Positions 27,442 to 35,675 of a DNA stretch of 64,000 nucleotides are shown piece after piece; position 1 is the first letter of the stretch; every line of letters starts with the position of its first letter. Source of the DNA: Cognatiyoonia koreensis. Its GTDB lineage: Bacteria > Pseudomonadota > Alphaproteobacteria > Rhodobacterales > Rhodobacteraceae. Below the pieces are notes generated by a model that searched no databases, had not been told where the DNA came from, and saw only the letters and a list, made by a program, of their open reading frames with translations. The stretch covers positions 248,001-312,000 of the forward strand of contig NZ_FOIZ01000002.1 of the NCBI RefSeq assembly GCF_900109295.1, written 5' to 3'. A program made the position numbers and the translations under genes.

Positions 27442-29823
27442 CTAACCCAACTCTGCCAGAATTTCATCTACAGAGGCAATGAAACTACGCACTGTCGCCG
27501 TCATTGGCGGCGGGCGCGGTGCACTCGGTGCCCCCCCCGGTACGAAACCCGCTCCGCGCATTTTGCGCTGCGCCCACGCTTCGAGGTCCGAAATCCTATA
27601 GTTGCGTAGGAACGGGTTGGCGTTCACGACGTTCGCGCCCATCACGCTCAGCACAGTGGCATTGTCATCTGCGGACAGTGCTGTGCTGGCACCCGCCGGT
27701 CCAAGGAAGTGCGCAAGATACAATCGACCAGCATCGACATGATGGCCACGGGCCCGCAGGAAATTCTCATTTTCGCGGGCCAGATTCATGACCATCTGTC
27801 GCGACAAGGTCGGATCAGTGCGCAACGCCAGCAGATCGGTCCGGGACATCGTACTATGCAAGTCAGGTCGATAATCGCGCATCATACGCAACCATGTGCT
27901 TTCAATAAACTGACCCAGACCGGTGGCCGTGGAAAGCGGGTTCTTCGCGTTGGCATTGCCGGCACTTTCAACCTGGATAATCTGGTTGGTCAAAGCCTCG
28001 ACCGCGGCTGATGCCGTCAGACCGCCACCAGATGCGATCGTGACGACACCACCGTGACCGAGCAAGAACGGATCAATCGGTTCGCCATTTCTGCGAATTT
28101 CAAAGTGCAGATGCGGCCCAGTCGAACGCCCCGTCGTACCGACATATCCGATCACTTCGCCCGCGCGTACTGGTTTGCCGACTCGAGCCGCGTCAGCGAA
28201 TTTGCTCATATGGGCATAACGCGACTGAAGTCCGTTGGCATGGTTGATGTAGATGACATTACCATAACCGCCGCCATCCCCGATCACGGCGTATTTTCCA
28301 TCAAGCGCCGCGACGATCGGCGTGCCCGTGGGTGCGGCCCAGTCAACACCCGCATGCAAACGCACCTGCCGCAAGATCGGATGGTGGCGCGGACCAAATG
28401 GTGATGAGAGCGTGCCCGCAACAGGCGTCGTAAAGCCGCCACCGGTGCTTGCCGAATGCCCCTGAGGGCCAGTGGCCGAATAACAGCCGTAGTCAATGAT
28501 ATCGCCGACCTGTTCGGTACGTGGCGCGACATAGCACGGCATATTGCCCGACGGTCCCTTGATGCCCGTAAACACAATCTGAGACGGCCCAGCCTTTGCA
28601 TCTGGCGCATAAATGATTGTGACCTTATCGCCGGGCGCGGCAACAGCTTCGAGATCATAGGCCTGCGAAAGCATGACGATCATCTCGCCCACCAGCGTTG
28701 TCGGTATATCGTTGCGAATTGCAGCGCTATAGACGGCATCCAGCAGACGGAAATCCTGCGATTGGACGGCGTCCGGTACACTGGCAGATGCAAGTCGCGG
28801 CAGATCTGCTTCGATCCACGGATCGGAGGATACGGAAAACTGCGATACCCCGCTTTTTGCGACGCTTCCAACGTAGGCGTCAGGACCGTAGACCGAGATC
28901 TGCAAAAGCTCGCGCCGCGCTTCGGGGCCACGAAAACGCGCAGCAACGATGGTACGCGCCTTCAGCTTGTCCTCGGTCTGGATATCCGCAAGGGCTGGCA
29001 TGGCTTTGGCAATCCTCGCGGGTAACGTTTCATCCGGAAGACCGTTCGATGCGAGTACATCCGCAAGAGTGCGATCAGTCTCTAGGCGGACAACGACGTC
29101 TTCATAAATTGTCGTTCGGCTGGCTTCACTGCGGATAAGTGCGACAGAGGTGTTATTTTCGACCTTCGTTTCACGATATGTGGTGATCCCACCGTCGCTA
29201 TCCGCGCCCAGCGCTTCGCCAAGGGAATTATCCATGTCGTCAACAACAACGGTGTTGAGATCGGCGTCGGCATCGACATCTGTCAGGCGAGGTGTGGAGG
29301 GTACCGCTTCTATCGCTGCCGTGCGCTGTGCCTGAAAAAATGCGAAATCTTCGCGGCTTGATGGCAGCGCCGTAATTAATTGGCTTTCTTGGACAACCAG
29401 ATCTTCACGCAGAATGGCAAGACGCGTGCTTGTCGGCGGGCCGAACCGCGCCGGATCAAGGTTCGCGGGTCCGGTGATCTTCTGGACTTCGTCCGTTTCC
29501 TTTGACGCAAAGCGGAGGATCATTGGATCACCCGGAATATCGACGAACGGCGTGGCAAGTCGCACCGCAGGCACGTCCTGCCCGGTCTCCACCTGAACGA
29601 TCTGCTCATCCGCGCTTTCAACAGGGACAAGATCATTATCTGTCGAGAGGGTCGCGATGTCTTCGCCGCTGTTTCGGCCGTCCGGCCGCAGAAAAATCAC
29701 ACCCACAATGAATAGCAAGACAAGACATCCACCCGCAGCAGCGGCGATCTGCACGACCATGCGCTTTTGCTTGCGCTTTCTCGCGCGGTCTCTTGCGGCT
29801 TTGAATTGGGGATCAACCTGCAT
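27442..29823 (-). CDS. Membrane-anchored LytM (M23) endopeptidase and lytic transglycosylase fusion
   Basis: 793 residues. A short basic cytoplasmic N-terminus and one transmembrane helix (about 22-45) lead to a long periplasmic part. Residues 462-590 form a LytM domain with the zinc set intact: H490 and D494 (HAGVD), H538 (YAHM), and H571 and H573 (HLHFE). Residues about 610-720 form an SLT-like transglycosylase domain with E619 (VESAGN) and ATGLGQF (633-639). One protein could thus cut both peptide and glycan bonds of peptidoglycan. It is encoded within the T6SS locus, 8 bp after the caspase-like gene. A role in opening the wall for T6SS assembly is inferred by analogy with TagX and MltE. 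Confidence 0.85.
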   Translation of the reverse strand: MQVDPQFKAARDRARKRKQKRMVVQIAAAAGGCLVLLFIVGVIFLRPDGRNSGEDIATLSTDNDLVPVESADEQIVQVETGQDVPAVRLATPFVDIPGDPMILRFASKETDEVQKITGPANLDPARFGPPTSTRLAILREDLVVQESQLITALPSSREDFAFFQAQRTAAIEAVPSTPRLTDVDADADLNTVVVDDMDNSLGEALGADSDGGITTYRETKVENNTSVALIRSEASRTTIYEDVVVRLETDRTLADVLASNGLPDETLPARIAKAMPALADIQTEDKLKARTIVAARFRGPEARRELLQISVYGPDAYVGSVAKSGVSQFSVSSDPWIEADLPRLASASVPDAVQSQDFRLLDAVYSAAIRNDIPTTLVGEMIVMLSQAYDLEAVAAPGDKVTIIYAPDAKAGPSQIVFTGIKGPSGNMPCYVAPRTEQVGDIIDYGCYSATGPQGHSASTGGGFTTPVAGTLSSPFGPRHHPILRQVRLHAGVDWAAPTGTPIVAALDGKYAVIGDGGGYGNVIYINHANGLQSRYAHMSKFADAARVGKPVRAGEVIGYVGTTGRSTGPHLHFEIRRNGEPIDPFLLGHGGVVTIASGGGLTASAAVEALTNQIIQVESAGNANAKNPLSTATGLGQFIESTWLRMMRDYRPDLHSTMSRTDLLALRTDPTLSRQMVMNLARENENFLRARGHHVDAGRLYLAHFLGPAGASTALSADDNATVLSVMGANVVNANPFLRNYRISDLEAWAQRKMRGAGFVPGGAPSAPRPPPMTATVRSFIASVDEILAELG

Positions 29824-29831
29824 TGCAGGGC

Positions 29832-31385
29832 TTACCGGAAGACGCCTGTCGCGGTGCTACGGTTGATCGTACGCGACGGCGCGGGTGCAGCAGGTGCGGG
29901 CGCTGCTGGTGCTGGCGCTGACTGACGGCGCGGTGCTGCGGTTGTCGTCGTCGTGCGGCGCGGGGCTGCCGTCGAGTTTGTCTGACGCGGTGCCGGGGCA
30001 GCCACGACAACTGGCGGACAGACGATATCATCGCGCTGGAGAATTTGGCGGAAAGCAACAATCGTCGGCTCGAGGTTCGGCGGGGTTTCGTCGATTTCGT
30101 CATAATATCGACCCAACGCGCTGGACGATCCACCACCCCAACTACCGTCAATTCCGGCCGTATAACATTCCATACGTGCCAGCTCGGTTTGCAACGCGAT
30201 TACAAGCTCGGATGGTTGCGGATCGAAAGCCCCCGTTTCGATCAGACTTGCGAACAACGTCGGATCTTCGTCACGCATCGCGCGGCGCGCTTCGATATTT
30301 GTAAAGTCCAACTCCGAACCGGACAACGCCCCGCCGTCTTCTGTCACTGTGCCAAACGCGGCCTCAGTCGCGATTAGCCCCACGATGATGGATGGCGTCG
30401 GCAACCCGCCTACACCTGGGACGGCGCGATTTTCCACGCTGCGAACCGGATCGGCTGCAATCAGGGACACACCGTCCTGAACCTGTGTTGCATTGCTTGA
30501 AACTCGCGGAGCTACGACAGCCGCTGCCGCACGCACTGGCTGAACCGGGGCGGAAATGACGATTGTATCCTGCACCACCATCTGCGGAGAGGCCGCTAAT
30601 GCATTACCACCATCCCGATCGACCGCGATCCCAGCCTGCGTCCAAAGGGCGATCATCTGTGCTTGCGCATCGGGCGATAGCGTATCAAGCATCGCATAAT
30701 GTTCGGCCGTCAGCCGCATTTCGCTGGACGGTCTACGAAAGACGACCGTTTCAGCAAGTGTCGTACGAGTCCAAAGTGGTGCTGCATCTGGATCATCTTG
30801 CGCAAATGCCAGATCAAGAGCGAGTCCCGGAACGTCAAGCGCCCGAATGACATGGGATGCGATCGGCTCGACTGCAGTCGTGCAGGGCTCACCAGGCGAA
30901 ATAGAGGCCGCGAGGTAAGTTGAAGGCGGAATGCTGTCCGGCATTTCCCATGCGGCAGGCAGTGCCGATTCCGGATCACCCAATGCCGGAGAAGCCGTAC
31001 GGCAAAGGTCGAGAAAAACAAAACTTTTGCTGCCAGAGGCCGCTTCAAATCTCGTTTCCAGTTCAACGACAGTGCCGCCTGTGCTCGCGTAATAGACCAC
31101 AAGAGGTGCATCGACCGCGCGAGAAAGCGCAGAACTTACGACATCCGCAGGCGGGTTTTCAAGACGGCGCACATTATACCCCAGGCCAAACAGAGCTTCC
31201 GAAACGGCAAGTGCGTCTTCACGAACATCACGGGTCGCCCGCGCCGTCAGATCATCGAACGCACTGATAACCAATGCCTCTTTACGCTCGGCAGTCTGGG
31301 CCGCAGCGAAGCCGGGCCAGTAAAGCGAGGCAAAAGCTGCCATGGCAGCCGTCAATATGAGCGGCAAGAAATTCATTATGGTCAT
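29832..31385 (-). CDS. Exported caspase-fold protein lacking the catalytic His, with peptidoglycan-binding-like segment
   Basis: 517 residues with a signal peptide (about 1-29). A C14-type caspase fold follows: ALVISAFDD, DALAVSEALFGLGYNVRRLEN and FVFLDLCR, with C128 at the catalytic Cys position. The catalytic His motif (SGHG) is replaced by ASTGG at about 100-104, so protease activity is doubtful. Near the C-terminus IALQTELARMECYTAGIDGS then WGGGSSSAL (about 396-424) resembles a PG_binding_1 repeat. The tail is Ala/Pro/Thr-rich and ends GVFR. It lies between the DUF1036 gene and the LytM/SLT gene, so a structural or regulatory periplasmic role at the cell wall is inferred. Confidence 0.7.
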   Translation of the reverse strand: MTIMNFLPLILTAAMAAFASLYWPGFAAAQTAERKEALVISAFDDLTARATRDVREDALAVSEALFGLGYNVRRLENPPADVVSSALSRAVDAPLVVYYASTGGTVVELETRFEAASGSKSFVFLDLCRTASPALGDPESALPAAWEMPDSIPPSTYLAASISPGEPCTTAVEPIASHVIRALDVPGLALDLAFAQDDPDAAPLWTRTTLAETVVFRRPSSEMRLTAEHYAMLDTLSPDAQAQMIALWTQAGIAVDRDGGNALAASPQMVVQDTIVISAPVQPVRAAAAVVAPRVSSNATQVQDGVSLIAADPVRSVENRAVPGVGGLPTPSIIVGLIATEAAFGTVTEDGGALSGSELDFTNIEARRAMRDEDPTLFASLIETGAFDPQPSELVIALQTELARMECYTAGIDGSWGGGSSSALGRYYDEIDETPPNLEPTIVAFRQILQRDDIVCPPVVVAAPAPRQTNSTAAPRRTTTTTAAPRRQSAPAPAAPAPAAPAPSRTINRSTATGVFR

Positions 31386-31430
31386 CTTATAAATCTACCA
31401 AGCAAATGTAGCAAAACTTCGACACTCTGG

Positions 31431-31853
31431 CTACTGCGGTGCCTTCAAAAAGAGCGTCCACCGTTCCGTCTTGAGTGTGTCCACTTCTAGATAACTGGCC
31501 GTCAGGTGCCCGCGCGAAAGACAATTGGTTTCGCCCCGGATTTCAAATCTTGACGTTGCGATGCACATAGGCGTGGCCCCTTGCAAGATCTCCTTTCCGA
31601 AAACGTCTTGTGCAAAGACATAGACATAGCGGGCAGACAACACTTCCTTGATGACGTTTGCGCATTGGTTTGGACCGATTGTCCACCAGCCGCGGGTAAT
31701 GAACGTACCGCCTTCTGATTGTCCAACAGCCACGTTCACGACGTCAAACGTCTGATTACAGACAGCGAATTCTGCGCTGGCCCGTTGCGGACCTAAAAAA
31801 GCCAGCAAGAACAACGACGTGCGAAATAGATTCTGGATACGAAACGCAAACAT
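31431..31853 (-). CDS. DUF1036 family exported protein
   Basis: 140 residues from ATG 31853, with a hydrophobic signal segment ending PQRASA. The mature part shows FAVCNQTFDVVNVAVGQSEG, GWWTIGPNQCANV and YVYVFAQD, the conserved core of DUF1036, a small periplasmic or membrane-associated family of unknown function in alphaproteobacteria. Four conserved Cys suggest disulfides. An in-frame start at 31925 would add 24 residues ahead of the signal. It is the first leftward gene of the envelope module. Confidence 0.75.
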   Translation of the reverse strand: MFAFRIQNLFRTSLFLLAFLGPQRASAEFAVCNQTFDVVNVAVGQSEGGTFITRGWWTIGPNQCANVIKEVLSARYVYVFAQDVFGKEILQGATPMCIATSRFEIRGETNCLSRGHLTASYLEVDTLKTERWTLFLKAPQ

Positions 31854-31975
31854 GGGGCATTTTTGACGATAGATGATGGAAAACGCACCCCTTCTTGGTA
31901 GAAATTGCTGACTTATTTCAGCCACAAATGGTAATATCAGGCTACTTAATGGATTGAATAATTGGGGCTGGCAGG
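31854..31975. promoter_or_regulatory. Divergent promoter region of the envelope module
   Basis: This 122-bp gap separates the leftward set (DUF1036, caspase-like, LytM/SLT) from the rightward set (two exported proteins, ExbB, ExbD, ExbD, TonB-like). It must hold both promoters. It is AT-richer than its flanks, but I see no convincing -35/-10 pair or operator. Confidence 0.4.
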
Positions 31976-32410
31976 ATGAACACGCAAATTCAGTTTGTAC
32001 TTCAACGACTTGGTCTTATTGTGTTGACCGCGCTTCCGATGCAGGTCGCAGGTGAAGACCTGTCAGGATTTGGACAACCTTCTTTGGTTCTGTCCGATCA
32101 GTCGGGCCTTCCATTCTATCCGACGGACACGCACGTTTTTACCCCGAACGCCACAGACGCAAGCGTGATGTCGTTCGGACGCATTATGACAGTGACAGCA
32201 GACACAACCACCGCCGCACCGGTCCATTCATTGTCGCAATCCCGAAGCAAACCGGAAGCTGCAGTTGCGCTGCGGGCAACTGTGCTGCGCCGGTCCGAGC
32301 TTCTGGTGCAGCAACGTGCGCCGCTGCGCGCTCGCGCAGTTCAGTCTGTTCCGCGGGCCGTCCCTTCTTCCGATATCGGTGATAGCTGGTCGGTTGGTGT
32401 TTTCCGCTAA
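31976..32410 (+). CDS. 144-residue exported protein, unrecognised, ending GVFR
   Basis: An N-terminal signal peptide (LGLIVLTALPMQVAG) is followed by about 117 residues with no recognised domain. The second half is rich in Arg and Val (LRATVLRRSELLVQQRAPLR). It ends SWSVGVFR, and the neighbouring caspase-like protein ends TATGVFR. It is the first gene of the rightward envelope operon. The reading frame is supported by position, signal peptide and codon-periodic composition; function is unknown. Confidence 0.6.
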   Translation: MNTQIQFVLQRLGLIVLTALPMQVAGEDLSGFGQPSLVLSDQSGLPFYPTDTHVFTPNATDASVMSFGRIMTVTADTTTAAPVHSLSQSRSKPEAAVALRATVLRRSELLVQQRAPLRARAVQSVPRAVPSSDIGDSWSVGVFR

Positions 32411-32511
32411 GCGCACAGGTTGACACACTGCCGGCGTTTCTGCCCAATGCCCCTTGCAGGGTGCGGCTTCGTGCTGCAACCTCAGATGCGGGGCACGGGA
32501 AGGAAAGACCG

Positions 32512-32958
32512 ATGATGAACGTATCACGAATGACAGGTTTTGCAGCCGCATTGGCAATGTCGATGGCGGGCGTGACCACGGCAAGTGCGCAAGACGCAGC
32601 AGCCGAATTTTCACTTGAATTGAACAACGCAGCTGAAACGTCTGCCGGCGATTGCCGCCTGACTTTTGTTGCGTCCAATGGGTTAGGGCAGGATCTCGGC
32701 GATATCGCCTATGAAGTTGCCGTCTTCGACGGCTCCGGTATCGTTTCACGGATTCTCGTGCTTGAACTCGGGTCGCTGACCGAAGGAAAGACCAAAGTCC
32801 TGCAATTCGATCTGGCAGGCCAACCCTGCAGCAACACTTCCCGGATCATCGTGAACGCGGTCGCGGCATGCACGCTGGCAGATGGCACAGTCGCGGGCGA
32901 CCTCTGCCTTTCGGGCCTTGCCGCTGGGTCACGCGGTGCTATTCAGTTCGGCATCTAA
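32512..32958 (+). CDS. 148-residue exported protein with four cysteines, unrecognised
   Basis: ATG 32512 or 32515, with GGAAGGAAAGA just upstream. The signal peptide is GFAAALAMSMAGVTTASAQD. The mature part is a beta-rich, disulfide-capable domain: CRLTFVASNGLG, YEVAVFD, LVLELGSL, QFDLAGQPC, and the final Cys pair in AACTLADG and DLCLSGL. It looks like a small periplasmic Ig-like domain. It lies 26 bp before exbB, so it is probably part of the same energised module. The family is not recognised. Confidence 0.7.
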   Translation: MMNVSRMTGFAAALAMSMAGVTTASAQDAAAEFSLELNNAAETSAGDCRLTFVASNGLGQDLGDIAYEVAVFDGSGIVSRILVLELGSLTEGKTKVLQFDLAGQPCSNTSRIIVNAVAACTLADGTVAGDLCLSGLAAGSRGAIQFGI

Positions 32959-32984
32959 AGCGACCTTTATAATAGGACTATTTC

Positions 32985-33629
32985 ATGAATGCCCCCGATC
33001 TCTCTGCGCTGAATACGCCGACCTTGGCTGTATTTGCAGCACTCGCGATTATGTCGGCGATGGCAATCACCGTTGCCTTTCTGAAGATATTTCAATTCAC
33101 ACGTCTGGGTGTCGGGAAAACCAAGAAAGCTGACGCAGTGCTTGATCAATGGTTAAACCACCAGACCAGCGAAGCCATGCAGACAACAGTTCAGGGCAAG
33201 TCTGTGCTGATGCGCGTTCTTCATTCCGTGTTTTCAGCAATTCAGGCCCGCCCCGACGAGCCGAGTTTTGCAGAAGAACTTGGACGTCAGACCGCATTGG
33301 TCGAGATTGGCGCGATGACGCGGCGACTGCGCGTTCTCGACATGGTTATTCAGGCCGCCCCGATGCTTGGCCTCTTGGGAACGGTGATCGGTATGATCGA
33401 CGCTTTCAGCACGCTGGCTGCGTCCGACGGGGTCGTGGATCAGGCGCTTCTCGCGGGTGGCATCTGGACAGCGTTGACGACGACGGCAGCGGGCCTCGCA
33501 ATTGCGTTGGTCACTTACTTCGTTGCAACATGGCTCGAAGGGCGGGTCGAAAGCGAACGGCAGTCTATCGAAGCTGCGATGTCGGCTGCAATTCACGGTC
33601 GGATCGATACGCAAGCCAAGCAGGGCTAG
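32985..33629 (+). CDS. MotA/TolQ/ExbB-type proton channel protein
   Basis: A 214-residue inner membrane protein with three predicted transmembrane helices (about 13-33, 118-140 and 160-185). The conserved TolQ/ExbB core is visible: VIQAAPMLGLLGTVIGMIDAF and GGIWTALTTTAAGLAIAL, which line the proton path. Its family harnesses the proton motive force with ExbD-type partners. It is followed by two exbD-like genes and a TonB-like gene with gaps of 6, 1 and -4 bases, forming a complete energiser. Its location inside a T6SS locus is unusual. Confidence 0.9.
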   Translation: MNAPDLSALNTPTLAVFAALAIMSAMAITVAFLKIFQFTRLGVGKTKKADAVLDQWLNHQTSEAMQTTVQGKSVLMRVLHSVFSAIQARPDEPSFAEELGRQTALVEIGAMTRRLRVLDMVIQAAPMLGLLGTVIGMIDAFSTLAASDGVVDQALLAGGIWTALTTTAAGLAIALVTYFVATWLEGRVESERQSIEAAMSAAIHGRIDTQAKQG

Positions 33630-33635
33630 GCCATC

Positions 33636-34097
33636 ATGGCGCAATCGGACACACTTATCCTGCCGCGTCCCGCGGCCAAGGGTCATCGGTTTTCGCTGAC
33701 GCCTCTTGCGGATGCAATGTTCCAGCTACTTATCTTTTTCATGCTGTCATCAAGTCTTGCGCCCTACTCGCTACTCACTATCCGTAGCGGCCCCGAGCGC
33801 CAGCAAGCGGGTGAAATTGTACCTGGCGACGAAGCTGCCCCGGATGATACCGAAGTGCAGGCGCTTGGCGCGAACACGGTGCTTTGGACGCTGGAGCCTG
33901 AAAAAGTTACCATCGGCGGACAGACCTTTCCTTATGATGCGCTTTCAGCCATCGCCGAAGGGTTGGCACTGAACGACGATGCCGAAGTTATTATCATTTT
34001 GCGCAACCAAGCGCGGGTCCAAGACCTTGCGAGGGTACTCGAAGCTCTGACGGCGGCGGGTATTTCGGCCGTCCAGATCATTCAGGGACCAACCTGA
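33636..34097 (+). CDS. ExbD/TolR-like protein with the conserved Asp
   Basis: A 153-residue single-pass protein. The N-terminal transmembrane helix SLTPLADAMFQLLIFFML aligns with E. coli ExbD around its essential Asp25, and the Asp (D26, in LADAM) is retained. The periplasmic part has the ExbD/TolR pattern (VTIGGQTF, LNDDAEVIII, VLEALTAAGISAVQI). It is probably the functional proton-carrying partner of the ExbB-like protein encoded just upstream. Confidence 0.88.
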   Translation: MAQSDTLILPRPAAKGHRFSLTPLADAMFQLLIFFMLSSSLAPYSLLTIRSGPERQQAGEIVPGDEAAPDDTEVQALGANTVLWTLEPEKVTIGGQTFPYDALSAIAEGLALNDDAEVIIILRNQARVQDLARVLEALTAAGISAVQIIQGPT

Positions 34098-34098
34098 T

Positions 34099-34503
34099 AT
34101 GCGCACGTTGCCCCGTCCCCATCAGCCGGTTCAATTGGACACTTCGCTCGCGATCGTAAACATCGTCTTGTTGCTGATCCTGTTCTTTCTGGCAACGGGA
34201 CAATTGCTGAACCCACCGAAACAAGATGTGGATCTGGCGGAAACGTCAGAACTGCCCCTTGACGAATTGCCTTCACCAATCCTGATCATTACCGCAGACG
34301 GGTCGTGGGAACTTGACGGCGCACGCGTCGCGCCAGACTTGCTTGGGACAGCAGTCAACAACTTGCCCGAACCTGTCATCTTGCACGTCATGGTCAACCG
34401 CGAGGCACCAGCGTCCGCACTGATGGAAGTACTTGCGCAACCCGAATTGGCCGAAACAGAAATGCGGCTTGTGACTGTCAGACGCGTGGTCAGTGGCGAA
34501 TGA
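34099..34503 (+). CDS. Second ExbD-like protein, Asp replaced by Asn
   Basis: A 134-residue ExbD-like protein with a transmembrane helix (SLAIVNIVLLLILFFLA) and a short periplasmic domain. Without gaps, VNIVLLLILFFLATGQL aligns with the ExbD helix IDVMLVLLIIFMVAAPL, which puts Asn at the position of the proton-carrying Asp. It is therefore probably not a proton carrier itself, and may pair with the Asp-bearing ExbD as a heterodimer around one ExbB pentamer. It overlaps the TonB-like gene by 4 bp. Confidence 0.8.
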   Translation: MRTLPRPHQPVQLDTSLAIVNIVLLLILFFLATGQLLNPPKQDVDLAETSELPLDELPSPILIITADGSWELDGARVAPDLLGTAVNNLPEPVILHVMVNREAPASALMEVLAQPELAETEMRLVTVRRVVSGE

Positions 34504-35675
34504 TCCGTCGTATTCATCAATCCGGGGTTCTTGACTGGGGCGAAGCCGTCGGTGCGTCAGCCGTCGTGCATATTGCTGCTGCTGCTTTCATCTTCGATCT
34601 CTGGGGTGATCTCAGCCTGCGCCTGCCCGACCCTGAAGAAGCACCCCCCATTACCGTCACAAGCATCGTGCTGGGCAGCGATACAATAACAACAGCGACG
34701 AACCAGGGCGATGGCACAACTCCGCAATCTAATGACAATACCACCGAAACGCTGGCGAGCGCAGAACCTGAATCGCTTGAACCTGTGTCGCCCGGTAACG
34801 GCGACGAACCGGATGGATCAGAACCGGTCAGCGCCGAACCCATTGAACCGGTCGGGCCGGATGATGGCGCAGGCGCGGTCGAGCCCAGCATTCTGCGGCC
34901 TGCAGAAACAGGGATCAGCGTCGGCGGGGCCACTGTCGTCGGCGAAGGCACAGTCGCAGTTCAACCGGAACGCGTCGGGGCAATTGAACGTTTGCCCGTG
35001 ATAGACACGACGTCAAGCGCTGCTGCACCGGCTAACGACGGTAACGGCGGCGTCGAAGCTTCCGGCGAAATCAATGAGCTTATCAGGCGTATTCGCGCCC
35101 AGCTTGACGATCCCTGCCTGCTGGCAATCCCGCAACAAGGCGGATCAGGCACGCCGGAACTATTGATGCTGGGAAACACCGATACACAGATGCGGGCCTT
35201 CGCTGATACCGTCCTCACGGGCCTGACGCCCCGGCCCGCGGAACGCAGTATTCTGGTCGATGCCCGCCAATGTGCCGCGCTCAACTACGTTCGGCAAAGC
35301 GAAGCATATCCGGCCTTCCGCCTGACTCTCAGTCTTGATTCACAAATCATTGAAAGTGGTGAGAATCTGACCGGAACCATTGGCAACGTGGGCGGGCGGT
35401 ACGTGACGCTTATTCTGGTGGACGATAACGGTGTCGTGCAGGAACTTGGGGAGTATCTGACGTTCCGTGGCGGATTTGCACAATTCGATGTGCCGCTGAA
35501 CCGCGCCGGTCTTGTCCGTGACACAAGTCAGGTCTTGATGGCTTTTGCCAGCGCTGCGCGCCCTGCGACCGTCGATGCTGAAAACGGCCAACTTGCAGAA
35601 ACCTATTTTGCCTCGCTTCGGTCCGAACTGGGCACAGAAACACCGATGGTCATGGTGCCCTTCAACGTCCGTTAG
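34500..35675 (+). CDS. TonB-like transducer with a C-terminal domain shared with PpkA
   Basis: 391 residues. The N-terminal transmembrane helix (about 15-34) carries S20-x3-H24 (SAVVH), the TonB signature contacting ExbB/ExbD. An acidic Glu/Pro/Ser-rich periplasmic linker (about 45-130) follows, as TonB proteins have Pro-rich ones. The C-terminal domain (about 195-391) is not TonB_C: C206 and C258 are 52 residues apart, then FRLTLSLDSQIIESGENLTG and YVTLILVDDNGVVQELGEYL follow. The PpkA periplasmic domain matches it in order and in Cys spacing. It is convergent with ppkA, with stop codons overlapping by 3 bp. Confidence 0.8.
   Translation: MIRRIHQSGVLDWGEAVGASAVVHIAAAAFIFDLWGDLSLRLPDPEEAPPITVTSIVLGSDTITTATNQGDGTTPQSNDNTTETLASAEPESLEPVSPGNGDEPDGSEPVSAEPIEPVGPDDGAGAVEPSILRPAETGISVGGATVVGEGTVAVQPERVGAIERLPVIDTTSSAAAPANDGNGGVEASGEINELIRRIRAQLDDPCLLAIPQQGGSGTPELLMLGNTDTQMRAFADTVLTGLTPRPAERSILVDARQCAALNYVRQSEAYPAFRLTLSLDSQIIESGENLTGTIGNVGGRYVTLILVDDNGVVQELGEYLTFRGGFAQFDVPLNRAGLVRDTSQVLMAFASAARPATVDAENGQLAETYFASLRSELGTETPMVMVPFNVR

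Noticed and set aside
29832-31385. Caspase-like protein as an active gasdermin- or CBASS-type defence protease
   Set aside because: It is exported, lacks the catalytic His and has no gasdermin, cyclase or defence partner nearby; its neighbours are envelope genes.
31976-32958. The two small exported proteins as a T6SS effector-immunity pair
   Set aside because: Both have signal peptides and lead an exbB-exbD operon; neither shows a toxin motif or an adjacent VgrG/PAAR carrier.
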